DNA of 64,000 bases from Drosophila pseudoobscura (taxonomy: Eukaryota > Arthropoda > Insecta > Diptera > Drosophilidae), in the NCBI RefSeq assembly GCF_009870125.1, contig NC_046683.1, positions 10,044,001-10,108,000 on the forward strand. Reading direction: 5' to 3'. Position 1 is the first letter of the stretch; the number at the start of each line of letters is the position of its first letter. A program made the position numbers and the translations under genes. Below are positions 33,401 through 45,990 of this stretch, one piece after another. The notes below the pieces were generated by a model. That model saw only the letters and a program-made list of their open reading frames with translations. It made no database searches and was not told the origin of the DNA.

Positions 33401-36400
33401 CATGCAGAAATTATTTTAATTTTCAATAAAAATGCAAATATTTTATTTATAATTTTTGTGCACAAAAAAAAAACACACCCACACATCCTACTCATGGAAT
33501 AGATATATACGATATATGTACAACCCAAAGAACATTTTGTGGTATCTGCCACATCTGCCACATATGGCATAGCCGTGTGGCAACCGTTCATTGGGTTACA
33601 AAATATTTGATGTGGCGACAATTTGACGGCTACTGCCGTGCTGCGGGGGGCATTACAGCAGAAACCCATCGGAGGAGAAGGTGGCAAAAAAAAAGAGCTG
33701 TATATAGGAACTGACAAGCCGTCAAACTGACAAACTGACAAACTGACGAAACAGAAGCCCCCACCCCTGACTTGCAGCCGCCTAGTTTAACATATTTGCA
33801 CGGGTCATGGGTCATGGCTGGATGGCATGGGGATCGAATGTGGGCTGTCAATCGAACGGGGACGTTCTTTGGTTATCGGTTATATCTGTTTTTTTTTTTT
33901 GTTGGCGGTACATACATTTTTTAGCTAAAAACAGGAAATATATTCAAAGAACTACCTAATAGGGGCATTTCCAGCGAAAAGGTCCACCATGCCAACATAT
34001 ATTTTTTCTCTATTATTAAGAGTTAACTAATTTCACCAAATGACATATCATTTCCTTAACTTTGATCTAAAAACCTTTTAAAATAAGCAAAAGTTTGCTA
34101 TTTCGGTATTTTTAAGCCCCTTCATGGACATGTTTTCCTTTACTATGATCTCCTATAAGAAAGTTGATACTTGATTAAAGTTTTTCCTCTAAGTCTTGAT
34201 AAGATATTGCAACTTCTAAAAACAAACCCAGAAAATTGGCACAGTCTCGGCTAATGGTAGATTTTTCAACTTTAATTACCATGGAATTCGGAAAAAAACA
34301 GGAAAGGTTTTTGCATTTAACAACTTAGAAAAATTAAGGCTCAATACTTCAGATATTATCAGAAAAAATGTATTACAGATAGTCCTAAGCAATTCGCAGA
34401 GTTTTACAATTTTGTACCCCAACCTCAGAAACCACTTCTGTTTTTTGTCAGGTCAAATTTTGGCTTATAAAAGATGGTATTACTGTAATTTTTTGGATGA
34501 ACATAGGGCTATCTAATTACTAATGAACTAGGATAATATTTATTCCGAAATTCGACTTGTTTGCGCCTTTTGAATTGGGATTGGAAGTGCTTGTATCTGT
34601 TATTCCTTTGGTACAGAGAACCGTTGTGTCGCGGCACGTTTCGCGGCTCGACTTCAAACGTTTCGAGAGCATTGAAAAGTCATCTATATCCGGATCCGGT
34701 GTATAGCACTCTTTTATCTGTCCAATAAAATGCATTTGATGTGTGTATAAATATTTTTGACCTGTGAATCTGTTTGGTTCGGGGTTCGGGGTTCGGCGTT
34801 GTAGGGCCTTGGGGGATTGTGAGATTTTGAACGCGGACTAAACTGTCAACTGCAGTTTTTTGCAGGGTTTCGACGAGGCTTTCAGGCATTTTGGGACGGG
34901 GTGTTCGAACATACATACAGGAAATTATCAAAATGCAATTTTCAATTAAATGCCAAGAAAAACACGCAAAGGAAAAACAAAAGCGGAAACGGAAACAAAC
35001 AAAAATCGTTAAAAAAAGGAAGAGGATATTTGTATGAAAAAATACATTTAAATGGAATTATATTCCATTGTGGCCTCTGCCTTTGACCCCCGAGGTATAT
35101 GTATCTACATATATTGAAAAGATATATGTACATTACAAACAGATCAGACAGTAAGAGCATTGAAATGACCAAGGAATCGATGGTACAGCTTTTGTTAAAC
35201 TATTAAAAGTCATACCTTAAAGATTTGCGATGACAGAAGCCAAGGAATATCATGGGCTTTGAAAGAGAATTATTATACTCGAATGAAAGAAGTGTAAGCC
35301 AATAAAAGTGTTCAAAAAATTGCATATCTGTATCTGACGAAGCACCTGACAGTACATTTCATTGACCTGCAAAAATAAGGCTGCAAAAGGGGACTTTTAA
35401 GTACTCCTCCTCCTCCTCCCTGAAACACATGCGTATAGGTACGACTCGTACGATCCAAAAAAAAGGCATGAACAAAGGGCGTAAGCCAAAGCCGTAGATG
35501 AAAGACAGAACTGAAGCCGAAACGCGGACAAAGAAAACGCTGAATCCGCGCCAGAGTGGATTTTGGGTGGCAAAGCCGACAGCTTATAGGCCCAGATGTT
35601 GCACTTTGTACCTGTGCCCCGGTGACGACTGTAGGTGCAACTGCAACAGCAACGACAACTGAAAGTGTGAACGACACAGTGTGTCCCCTTTATTGTTGTT
35701 GATTCTGAAGGTGCGCGTGCGGTCGGTCGGTCATCATCATTTGTCGTCAGGCAAAACGGATCCGATCCGATCTGATCCGATCCGATGGGTATCTTAAATC
35801 ACAACTGATGCCGCCCTCGGCCTCACTTTCATTATGTTTTTCAGCGGGGGATTCTCATTTTGACTCTTGGGCTGCCGCAGTGCCACAGTCAACTGGTTGC
35901 ATGCCGCATTCAAATTCCTATAAATGATAGATCATTTTTTGCAGGTGCCTTCAATGGGTATTTTTTTCTGAGAGACGTGCGAGTTGAAGCTTTTTATTTG
36001 GTCTTCTTTCCCAGTGCTAAAATATTTATTTATATTCAAGGCTTTATGCTCATTACCTAGGCCTTCCATTCACAAGAAAATGATATAATATCTTGAAGAA
36101 TTCGCCTCATTTCAAGCCCAATCTTTAGTTGGCAGATGCAGACCTTCTCTCTGAGAAGTTAATCACATTTCGAATATTCCATATGCCGGAGATATCTGAA
36201 TCCCCACCCTCATCGCGCTCTATCTCGTAGGTATATCTCGTGTATCTGTATCTATCTTGCTCAAGAAATTGTGTTGCAAGAGCCAGAGCCGCGCATCAAT
36301 GCACTTGGGAGTGTTGCCGCCGGAAGCGAGACAGAGGACCCAGGACCTTTGGCAGTGGCTGTGGCTGTGGCTGTGGCAACGGGGGATGGCGAGTCCGGGC

Positions 36401-39400
36401 TCCCGGGGGGAAGCCAGTGTCAAGTGTCAAGTGTCGACATCTGACGGACGCAAGTGTCAGCCATTCTGTAGAGGAAGGGCAAATGTCGTCGTCTGAAGCG
36501 TCTTCTGCTTTCCACTTTGCTGTTTCTGCTGTCTCCTGGCGATGTTACAGGTCACCGCCCACTCCCGGGCGGGGGGGAAGGGGGGGGATGGTAGGGCTGG
36601 AGTCCTGCGGCTCCTCCTTGGCTACTGACCATGGCAACGCACGCACACGAGCGCAAGTAATCATAATAAAGGACCAGAGAGGACCTCTCTTGCCGCTAGG
36701 AAAATCTTATTTCACGCTGCAAAACCACAAGGGAACGTGCCACACGCACACACACACACCGCAACAGCAGCAGCAACAGAAAAATTGCCACAGAGATATA
36801 TAGAGAGAGAGAGAGAGAGAACGATAGACAGGACAACGACAAGGACAACGACGACGACGACAGGCGAAACATGGTGACATTGTAATAATTATGCCAAAGA
36901 TTATCCTTAGACCCTGCGACCCTCCTTCACACACACACACACACCCACCCACACACCCACACACATACACAGCACAGCAGGAGGAAGGCAGAGGTGTGAG
37001 GGCGGCGACTGTTTGTGCCGCAGGACAACGACAACGACAAGGATGACGACAACGATACGATGTTGCCTGCCTGCCTGCCTGCCTGCCAGCCGCCGCGAGC
37101 AAGCGCGTTAAGTAGATGAGCTTCAATTTGTGTGTGCCTCCCGTACCTCCTTCCAACCATCCATCCAGCCATCCATCCATCCATCCCTGTCCCTACCTAT
37201 CCACCCACACCCACACCCACACCCATGTACCTTCCGTTCCTTGAGGTGGTCCCTGTGGATGGGGCGGATATCCTGTAACCAGATTTGCCCTATGTGATTA
37301 AGTAAGTCATTGAGATGGTCTCGTCCTCGATAAGCCCCTAACCATTTCTATCTTCTGTTCTTCTACACCCCCCCTCTCTCTCTCTCTCTCTCCCTCTCTC
37401 TATGTGGCAGAGCGAGTCGCTTGGTTTTCATTAGGTGTTGGTCATACCCCCAAAGAGGACCAAGCCTGTGAAGACAGGTGTACGAGGCTTAATTAGTGAC
37501 TGGACTCCACCATCGTGTGGCTTGAGTCCACCATCCACTATAGTTTCAGGATCTTTCCATAGAAGTCACCATCTTTACCCTTACTCCCCATTTGGCACCA
37601 CCATTTCCATCAGAAAGTACGATCAGACCTACCTTCAAGTATTCAGAAGACTCTGAGCATCTCTGAGTATGTGTCTTGAGTCCACCATAAAATATATTCC
37701 AATTCCAATCTTCCCTCCTTCTTCTCTCGGATATCCCTCATGCAAGTAGCTTCCGTTGGCAGCTCTTTGAGTCCCTCCTCTGTTCTGCCTTATGGGAAGA
37801 ACACTTTGATATCTAGGGTATCCAAAACGTCGGCTTCTGCCCCCTCTCCAAGAACTATCTCCACTTTCTTGCTCCTTGTTGTTGTCATGCTTGTAAATTG
37901 CTGTTGTGGTTGTTGTTTCTGTTGTTGCATGTTTCATGATGACGATGACGATGATGTTGCCTCCTTTTGGGGCCTGTTATCGCCTCTGCTGCATCTTCAG
38001 GTTCACGAAAAACAAATGGTAAAAAACAAAATATACAAAAAAATAAACGGCAATAGATTTTTCTTGTGATTTTGGTTGGTACCGTTTTTAGGGCCACGTT
38101 TTGTTGCCAAGGCTAATTAACAAGCGGAAAACGCAACAGCAACGGTGGAACAGTGGAGCCACACCACAGCTGTACTGTCACAGCTGTACTTGGTCGATTG
38201 CCCCCTCTTTTTGTGCGGTTTGTCCCACTGTGCACTGTGCGCATTTCCGCAACGACCGACGACCGACGAAACCAATTTCGCGACATTGTGGGCGTGTCAC
38301 AGGAGGCATTGCCTTTGCTCTCGTGACAAAAAGATGGACAGCCCCGGCAAACAAATGTCGAGGAGACAGGACAGACACGGCCGTAGTGCGGAGAGTCCCA
38401 ATGGGGGGAGAGTGTCAACGGTTATGCCAGGGCCCGCTTTTTGTGTTTGTTTTAGATCGCAATCCCCAATCGCAATGCCCTCCATGCCACAGAAACACAC
38501 TGAAAAAAGACCGAAGTACAGGGCCAACTGATGGCGCTGCTTGAGTGACACGGACACGAAACTAAACTGACACTTCAAACGACAGCCTGCAGCATTGGAA
38601 AATGGGTAAAAACCCAGAGAGAAAATGAAGCGGAAAAACTCATCAAAATCAAAATCAAATCCAAATTCAAAACTCAAACCAAAAGTCAAAACGATGGCCA
38701 AGCTGCCACACATTCTTTTCTGTCATTTTGCTGCCTCATTTTTGGGGAATACTAGAATATTTCGTTGGATAATTGAATTTTCCTCGGAAGAGCCGCCTAA
38801 TCAAGCGCCATCTGACATTCAACTAATTTGACAGGCACACAAATTATGTGTTTGATATTTTTGGAATATGTTTCGGTAGGAAATTTCGGAATTTATATTG
38901 TTACCTTTGAATGTCCTTTGCAGCGAATCTTATTCCATTATCACTCTAGAATCAATGGCTTTAGATTTAGGCATTAAGAAAAAACAACTCCTCAAAACTA
39001 ATTTGATGAGAAAATTCCTTTATTTTGGTATCATATTAGTTGTGTCTGCCAAAGTCTTCTGGTAAGTGGAGATCCTGCTGTTCATTCGTTGGGTCTATGG
39101 TGGGGTCTTCATTCATGATTCGTGAATCACATTCGAAACTGCTTTGTGGCCGTGGGAAGCTCCAGGAAAATCAGCTGGCCACATGGGGGAAATCAAATTA
39201 GAATGAGAACTAGAGTGAGTCCTTACAGTGCTGTGCATACCCGAGCAATGCTCAAATTTAAGCGCCTCAAGAAGGAACCCACATCGCGCACCAATGAAAC
39301 CAATTTATGAAATTTAGCCATATTTTTGGTTCAAAAATTTAGAGGGGTTTCCAAAAGGCAATGTTTTTGTAGATTGACGAATGTATAGAGTCCTATAATG

Positions 39401-42400
39401 ACATTGCAATCGTGGGTATTTTTATTACTATTTTGTACTTTTTACGACTCAGCATCAGATATGTAGTATCTTATCTAACAGATTGGAGAAACTCGTGGCG
39501 ATCGGCTCTTTGAACACCTGGCCTTAAAGTAGGGCCGTGGAGTAGGGATACTTCTATGGATTGTGATTGTGCATCTTCATTGAAAGCCTGTCTTTCCACT
39601 CTTTGGTTTTCCATTTTATATGTCTGTATGTCTGTATATTTAGTGGTTTCTTACTCCCAATTTGACATATTTCATGGTGAAGTGAAACGCCTCCTCGGTG
39701 CCGCTGTTACGTCTGGCAGTGTTTGGCTTCTGTTTTCGTTTTCGTCTCTTCGCTTGCTCTTTCGCCTGCGCCTCTTTGGCATTTAATTACAGGGTACCCT
39801 ATACGGTATGCTGCTGCTGCTACTGCCTGGCATCGGTTCGCGTGCCCCAGCCAGCGATTAGATGTGGCCAAAAGATACGCGCACGTTTATTAGATTCCAT
39901 TAACTGATTGCCAGAGTCCGAGAGAGGCATATGCACGGCCATATCCCGTATGCATATCCCACAACACATGACACGCCCCATTGTTGTACGGCTGCTTGTT
40001 AACGCCCCCCCCGCAAAGGGGGGCACAGGGGGAAACGAGGGGGGTTGGGGGATAGGTCCCCGCTATCCGAAATCTATTCAATTAAAATGCAAAAGTCATA
40101 AATCTCATAAATTATTGCATTTTAAATGGCCTTCCATTTAGATATTGTCGTTGCTTTGGCGCTGCGTTGTGTTGTGTTTTGACATTTTGTTGCTTAGGCG
40201 TTTAATTTATGGAACCAATCGATTGGCAGATAGGCCCATCTATCGGCATCTATCGATTGAACGCCGTCACATCACGAGTGATGTTTCAATGCTGTTTGAC
40301 AGCCTTTCCTTGAAGTGGAATATTTTTTGAATGATTTATAAATGAAATATTGTCCCATTTGTTAAAAATGAACATTTTAATGGAATGCTATGATTTAGAC
40401 GCTATTTTTTTGTTGCTATTTTATCTCTCTCACAGTCGAATAAAGAAGAATGAAGAATTCATGATGCAACGTTGACATGTGACTGGCAAAAACAGACAGA
40501 TGATAGCCTGCCCAAGGCAAAAAATTAATGGAAAAATGTACGAGTATAACTGGAATGTAGACCGTCTTTCCCGCATTCGGAAACACTTTTTGAAATTTGA
40601 TTGAGGGATTTTCCATAGAACTTTCCACAACGAATCGATTGGCAATTGCCATTCCGCTTCATTTATAATCGGGAATAATTTAAATATGGAAAATCATATT
40701 CGAAATTAAAGTAATGGCAACAGCAGCAAAAACAATATAAAAATGAAACACTTAATAACTTTAGCAGCATGAATGGTTTTGTTATTAAGTAATAAAGTAA
40801 TTACAATTTAATCCCAAAAGCGCACGAAACTACCAGCTACAGCAGCACATATTATGTATGTATGTACCAGTATATACCAGTATATGTACATACGTTCTAG
40901 ATATATTATTGAGTTGTGTGTGTGCGTTGCCACATACCACATTTACATGGCCAAAAGCCTCCCGAACCGAACTGCAATCGCATATGGAAATCACATAATC
41001 GCGTCCGTAGAGAAGCAGCATTTAAGGGCATAATCCTAGGCAGACAGATGTATGAAAAAACTCTGATCCGCTCTGTTTCTTAGAGGAAGTTTAGATCTAC
41101 AGAAGAGTGCTCAATAGATTCTATGATCTTTAAAGGAAATCATACAGCCAAAAAGGCTTTTAGACAGGTTTTTCTTGTTGGAATAATGGATCGATAAATA
41201 ATGTCTTCAGGCTTGAATACTTGGATATGGCATATACACAAAAGAGCTTACAAATTTCGGGGTTTTTCGAGCTTCATACGATCTTTAGCTTGGGTATTCG
41301 AAAGTCAAGTCAAAGCCTTAATTCAAGGTAGAAAAAGATTGGGAAAAGTGTGCAAAATCTATATGTATGTTTTCGAGGGAATGTTCAGATGTTTTCGTAT
41401 ATGGCATATGCTTAAAAATTCAAATATTTACTGAACGGAAAGGAAAGGCAGCGCAAAATATTTATATTATTATTATTATTGTAAATGTAAAAAAACAATT
41501 GCAGCTGGAAAAAAAAAACGCTGAATAAAAAGTAATTGCAAAAATGGGAACAAAATGAATGGCTCGACATCGGTGTTACCCAGCAAAATATACATGGTAT
41601 GGCGATTGGAATGAAGGGAATCCCGATGGATGAAGCCGTTCAGTGAGTGAAAGAGGCCATATCTATGGCCAATTCGTGCTTATCCTCGGGGCCGTGACAG
41701 CCACGTAGCTTGTAGTCCAGGGTAACAACAACAGCAACAAGATTGCATTGAAAAAACATGGCACAAAAAAACATGTAACATGCATAAATATGTTTTTCTT
41801 TGCCCCTACCCTACCCCACCACACACACACACACACCCACCGTATTCGTATTATTATTATTATTATAATACTCGTAATTGTTGTTGTAGTTGTCGTCGGG
41901 TCTGGGTCTCCCATCAACAACGAGTGTCCTCCCCATTGTCGCCAGTTGTCGTTAATTCAAATATTTTCATATTGCTTTTCTTTTTTTTTTTTTTTTTTTT
42001 GCTGTGTTGTGTGTGTGTGTTTTTTTTATGGGAATAATGACAAAATACACTTTTTGCCCATCGACACGATGGCGAAAAAAAGACGGGTAGGGGGGGCAGT
42101 GGGATGTATGGGAAAATCTATGTATGGATGGAACATCATAAATATTGCATATAATCGACAGAATGGATCCAATGGATATGAGGAAAATGTAAATATTTTA
42201 TACAGCAAAAAAGTAAACATGCCACAAATTATTATTGCAATTATTTATGTTTTTTTGATGAGGATATAGAAACGGATAGAAATAGGTGGAATCACCTCCA
42301 CTAGGTAATCATTAAAGGAAACTTTAAAGACAGAATTTAGATATAATTTACTTTCGTTCTTCTAATCCTCAGTCCTCAATTTTCGATCTCAATCTCAATC

Positions 42401-42880
42401 TATCCCTTGATGCCCCCATCAATTTCGAAGGGGTGGGGATTGTCGCTCGATTTGTACAAATGGCAGTTGACTTCCTCCCCACAATTCCCACATCGAGCGG
42501 AACAGGTCTCTGCCCCATTGCATGAATGAATGGATCATGTTTCTACAGCAGCAGCAGCAGCATCTCAACATCAAAGAGGAGGCAACACTCCTCGACTGAC
42601 ATAATCGAGAGACAACAACACAGGGCAGAGCAGGCCAGAGCAGGCCAGGCCATGCCAGGAGTTGGCTCCAACTACAGCTACAGCTCCAGCTCCAGCTCCA
42701 GCTCCTGCCTTTGCTGGATGATGCTCCATTGCAATTTCATTTTAAAAGAAAAATTAACGTGAATTATAAAAAATAACTTGAAAACGTAGCAGCAGCAGTG
42801 GCAGTGGAGGCCAAGGAGGTTGTGCCGCATAGTGCAACCGGCAACAACAAATAATTGGTAATCTTGCAGATATAATGATA
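30461..42880. other. Intron of the PTB gene, no supported gene
   Basis: Contains (TCCGAC)n near 31168-31198, TCTGTTCTC repeats at 32800-32880, CA repeats at 33296-33310 and 41820-41838, ATGG-type and CA repeats at 36745-37225, CTTT/CT runs at 37370-37400, a 20-nt T run at 41981-42000 and CAG/AGCTCC repeats near 42547-42705. No splice-framed exon, promoter pair or RNA gene could be supported. Confidence 0.45.
41981..42000. repeat. Homopolymer run of 20 T
   Basis: An uninterrupted T run in plus orientation. It is a likely source of length variation. Confidence 0.85.
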
Positions 42881-42952
42881 ATCACAACAACAACAATAAC
42901 AACAACAAAAGCAAAAGCAACAACCAGCAGCAGCAACAATCCACAGTATTAC

Positions 42953-43007
42953 CAGTTTTCGAAGCGAACCCAAAGCTTGAACTTAACGTGCGCCTGAATG
43001 TCCTCAT
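42953..43007 (-). CDS. PTB-domain adaptor protein, coding exon 1 (start codon)
   Basis: Begins with ATG at 43007 (context TTCAATGAGG), codes for MRTFRRTLSSSFGFASKT plus one base, and ends at a GTAATA donor (42952). Joined to the acceptor at 5246 it reads ...ASKTDTEKMALRLRRDV, entering the PTB domain in frame, and the total coding length, 3093 nt, is an exact multiple of three. A basic, serine-rich N-terminal tail is plausible for a membrane-associated adaptor. The frame is also open upstream, but that sequence is simple (Cys/Phe/Leu runs from CT repeats) and is better read as 5' UTR. The splice spans 37,706 nt. Evidence is phase agreement, the donor and the sensible protein, not homology I can quote. 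Confidence 0.65.
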
Positions 43008-43556
43008 TGAAGTGATGGTAAAACAGAGAGAGAGAGATAGGGTGAGAGAGGAAAAACAACAGAAACAGCAACAGCATGAAAATGCAACAGAAGAAAACAA
43101 CAACAACAAATGGCAATGGCCACGGCAACGGCAACGGCAGCCAAACGGCAACGTGCCTCTTGGATTGGACCTGGACCTGGACCTCTCCGACCGAGTCTCT
43201 GTCTGGTGCTGCTGCTTGGCTTTTGCCTGCACCTCCACCTCCGCCAGCGCCTCAGCCTGCAGCTCGACCTGCCATCGCCATGCCCCATGCCCCATGTCCC
43301 ATCTCCCATCTCCCTTTCCGACCGCGAATGCTGCTGCTGCTGCTGCTGCTGCCGCTGCTACGTGAGCAGCACACGCGGTGGCGGCAGCGGTGTGATTACC
43401 AGCGGCGACCGGGCGGCGGTTGCGGTTACACCTGAAATGCTGAAAGCTTGAACAGCAAAAAACAAAAATAAAACTAAAAAAACTAAAAACAAGAGATACA
43501 AAAAGCAGCAACGGAGAAACAAAGGTACAAATACTCGTAACTAAAATCTGAAAACT
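43008..43556 (-). other. 5' UTR of the PTB gene's distal first exon
   Basis: Lies upstream of the start codon on the minus strand. It is rich in CAG/GCA repeats (43330-43360), GGCAAC-type repeats (43110-43145) and CT repeats (43025-43050), as is usual for long Drosophila 5' UTRs. It includes several short upstream ATGs (for example in GGGACATGGGGCATGGGG around 43285-43305), which would reduce initiation at 43007 unless skipped or spliced out. Confidence 0.45.
43331..43360. repeat. CTG/CAG trinucleotide repeat in the 5' UTR
   Basis: About ten CTG units (one CCG interruption) on the plus strand, CAG on the transcribed minus strand, within the predicted untranslated first exon. Confidence 0.85.
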
Positions 43557-43595
43557 GAAACTCAAGCTGTGGCAGAGCACAAATGGTTTTTAGCT
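43551..43595 (-). promoter_or_regulatory. Possible distal promoter of the PTB gene
   Basis: TCAGTT on the minus strand (43558-43553) matches the Inr consensus TCAKTY with A+1 at 43556. A weak TATA-like CTAAAAA lies about 36 nt upstream. There is no DPE. This is the best start I find between the GC-rich 5' UTR and AT-rich flank, but it is only suggestive. Confidence 0.3.
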
Positions 43596-43689
43596 GCCCA
43601 TTTCGAAGGCGTATCGACCGGTGGGATTACCTTTAAATTTGTGCACGAAATTTGATTTGAAAGTCAGTTTTTCGGGGCATAAATTTTAT

Positions 43690-44090
43690 TTATTTTTCAT
43701 CTTTATGTACTTACATATTAGATATTTTTAGTTTTTTTTTATTTTCTTTAATATTTATTCGTTATTTTTACCTTTTTTTTAGTATTTAGTATTTTTAGTA
43801 TTTTCGACTATATTTTATTTTAGTATTTGCATTTGTTGTGTTTTTTTAATTGGTTTGGTGCAAGTTTTTTTTTAATATCCTTATAGTATTATCCTTTTTG
43901 AGCATTTAGTATTTTTGTGGTATTTTTTAAATGGTTGATTATTTCAGTATTTTTAGTTTTTTGCATAGTTGCATTTTTAGTATTTTTCAGTATATGCATT
44001 ATTATTTTTTATAAATTAGCATTTTATTTGCAGATTTTTCTATATATGTATGCTTTTTATTTGTTTTAAATTAGTATTTTTTAAATGCAC
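43690..44090 (+). repeat. GTATTTT repeat cluster 3
   Basis: At least seven exact GTATTTT heptamers, often TAGTATTTTT, in plus orientation, lying just upstream (in the direction of the PTB gene) of its distal first exon. Confidence 0.65.
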
Positions 44091-44444
44091 TATTTTCTAT
44101 AACTATAACTGTATAATGGTGCCCTCAATATTCCAATTACTAAATCAAATAAAATCCCTCTCCAACCGAGGACATCCCTTGGGTTCAATCCTCAAACTGA
44201 TATACCCTTCGATTGGCTCGGAATGGCGATTGAGTTGAAGCTGGTGCCCCGTACAACTGCAGCAATTGCAACTTTTTGTGGCGCGGATATAAGAAGTGCC
44301 ATTCAAATTCCCCCTCCTGCAACTCCTGGCAAAGTCCTTTGTGCCGCACTTGGTGGCACAGCCACAGGCTCAGCCTCAGCCCCATTGAGGCGGCAACCAG
44401 CATCACAGCCATAAACATAATTCTGGCAAACCGGGCAGCATATA

Positions 44445-44446
<2 letters not shown>

Positions 44447-44477
<31 letters not shown>
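44447..44477. repeat. (AT)n microsatellite
   Basis: An uninterrupted AT dinucleotide run of about 30 bp. Confidence 0.9.
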
Positions 44478-44480
<3 letters not shown>

Positions 44481-45049
44481 TATACCTGATTCAACCTCTT
44501 GCGTATCCTCCAGTGGCTGGTGGGGGGAGTGGCGCGAAATCAAAATAAAACGATGGGCGTTTATCGTTATGCGAACTGAATAACTTCTGGAAGTTTGCTT
44601 TTTTTTCCTATCCCTCCAGTGGAGCACCTCTCTGAACATTGGAGCATTGGGCATACAAGATTGGCTGTGGCTTTGGCTTTGGCTTTGGCTCTGGTCATCC
44701 TCCGCCCTTCATCTGCCTCGACGACTGCTTTGGTTGCCTTAGAGATTCTTGAAGGTATATTCGTTGACTCCATGGCAAGTTCTTCCTCTGAGAAGATCTC
44801 CTGTTTCTATTACTATGCGTATGCGTAGCTCTCAATCCTTTGGTGCTGTTTCCACAATTAAGTTCTTATGTCGTGTTAAGCTTCTTCTCCAAAAAAAAAC
44901 GATAACCGAACGACAGAGCAGTGCGTTTCGAATCTTCAATTAGTTTGCTTCGTTTTTTATGGGTAGGGGAACAAAAGGGGAGCCCTCTCTCTCCGTGTTG
45001 CTGCCTCTGGGGTACCTCTTTTCATTGCCTTTTTTGGTCTGTCGTCGGT

Positions 45050-45330
45050 CGTCAGTCGTCAGTCGTAAGTCCTGGGCTTTGAGCGTTTTGCCTAATTAGC
45101 TTTTCGGTGCGTGCGCCGTGCGGTGGCAGCAGCACAAGCAGAAGCAGCAGCAGGTTGCAAGTAGCAGTAGGTTCTCTTTTATATTTCTTACTGCCGTTTG
45201 GTCGTCTAATGAATTTTCAATTGTTAGTGCCTCGTTTACGAGGTGTCCCGTCGCGTCGACGAGCACTTTGTTGCGCAACGACGGCCCTCTCTCCTCCGCT
45301 CGTTCGAGGCACTCGTGGAGGGACAGAACT
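45050..45330. promoter_or_regulatory. GC-rich island with Inr-like and TATA-like motifs
   Basis: Two TCAGTC Inr matches stand at about 45054-45066 on the plus strand, the first with a 4/6 DPE-like GAGCGT at +28. On the minus strand a TATAAAAG lies at 45183-45176. The island includes CGTTTACGAGG/GCGTCGACGAGC sequence and CAG repeats. It could be an alternative upstream promoter of the PTB gene or an enhancer. The signals conflict in direction, so no gene is called. Confidence 0.25.
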
Positions 45331-45779
45331 CTAATTACAAATCACAAATGGCCAAAACGCTCCGAAATGGCCCATAAAAACGGTAGCCATTGGAGCGCAT
45401 TACGCAAAACGTTGCCGCCAATGCGACATGCAATATCAGCGCAAGGAAACCGGGTGAGGCATGGGGCAACGGGGCAACAGGGCACCGGGACGACAGCGTG
45501 AGCGGGGGGAGTGAGAGTGGGAGGAGGTAGGGGCACAACGGACTGTAGAACATTAGCGGAAAATTGAAAAACCCACGGGCGATCGACAGTCGCACAGCAG
45601 TTCCATCATAAAAACCAAAAACTCAAACATTCAGGGAAATCTCCTCAAACATCTGATGTACAACGAACTGCTATATACTCTATAGTATTTCAAGCTTTTT
45701 AAGTTTATTTTTTGGATCAACAAATGATCCTCTAAACAATATATCGAATATGTGCTTGCCATAGGAATTCTTTCGAATT

Positions 45780-45990
45780 AAACTACTAAAAATACTAGAA
45801 AATATTAAACACTTAATTATAATTATTAGTAAAATAATGCAGTATATTGAATGCTTAAGATACTAGAAAATACCAAAAACAAAAACATAATTAATTAAAA
45901 AAATACTTAAATAAAAACTAGCTGCAAAATACTATACATAAAATACCAGAAAATACTAAAAAAATTAAATTACATACTAGTAAAATGATG
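45780..45990 (-). repeat. GTATTTT repeat cluster 4 (inverted)
   Basis: About six exact AAAATAC heptamers (for example AAAATACTAGAAAATA, GAAAATACCAAAAAC), i.e. the GTATTTT motif on the minus strand, opposite in orientation to the other clusters. Confidence 0.65.

Noticed and set aside
42949..43134. Minus-strand frame with HFNEDIQAHVKFKLWVRFENW-like sequence, which at first looked like a conserved protein segment
   Set aside because: It overlaps PTB exon 1 in another frame. The frame beginning MRTFRRTL at 43007 joins in phase with the PTB exon at 5246; this one would meet a stop or the wrong phase.
44150..44210. tRNA B-box-like GGGTTCAATCCTC
   Set aside because: No A box or cloverleaf arms can be drawn around it.
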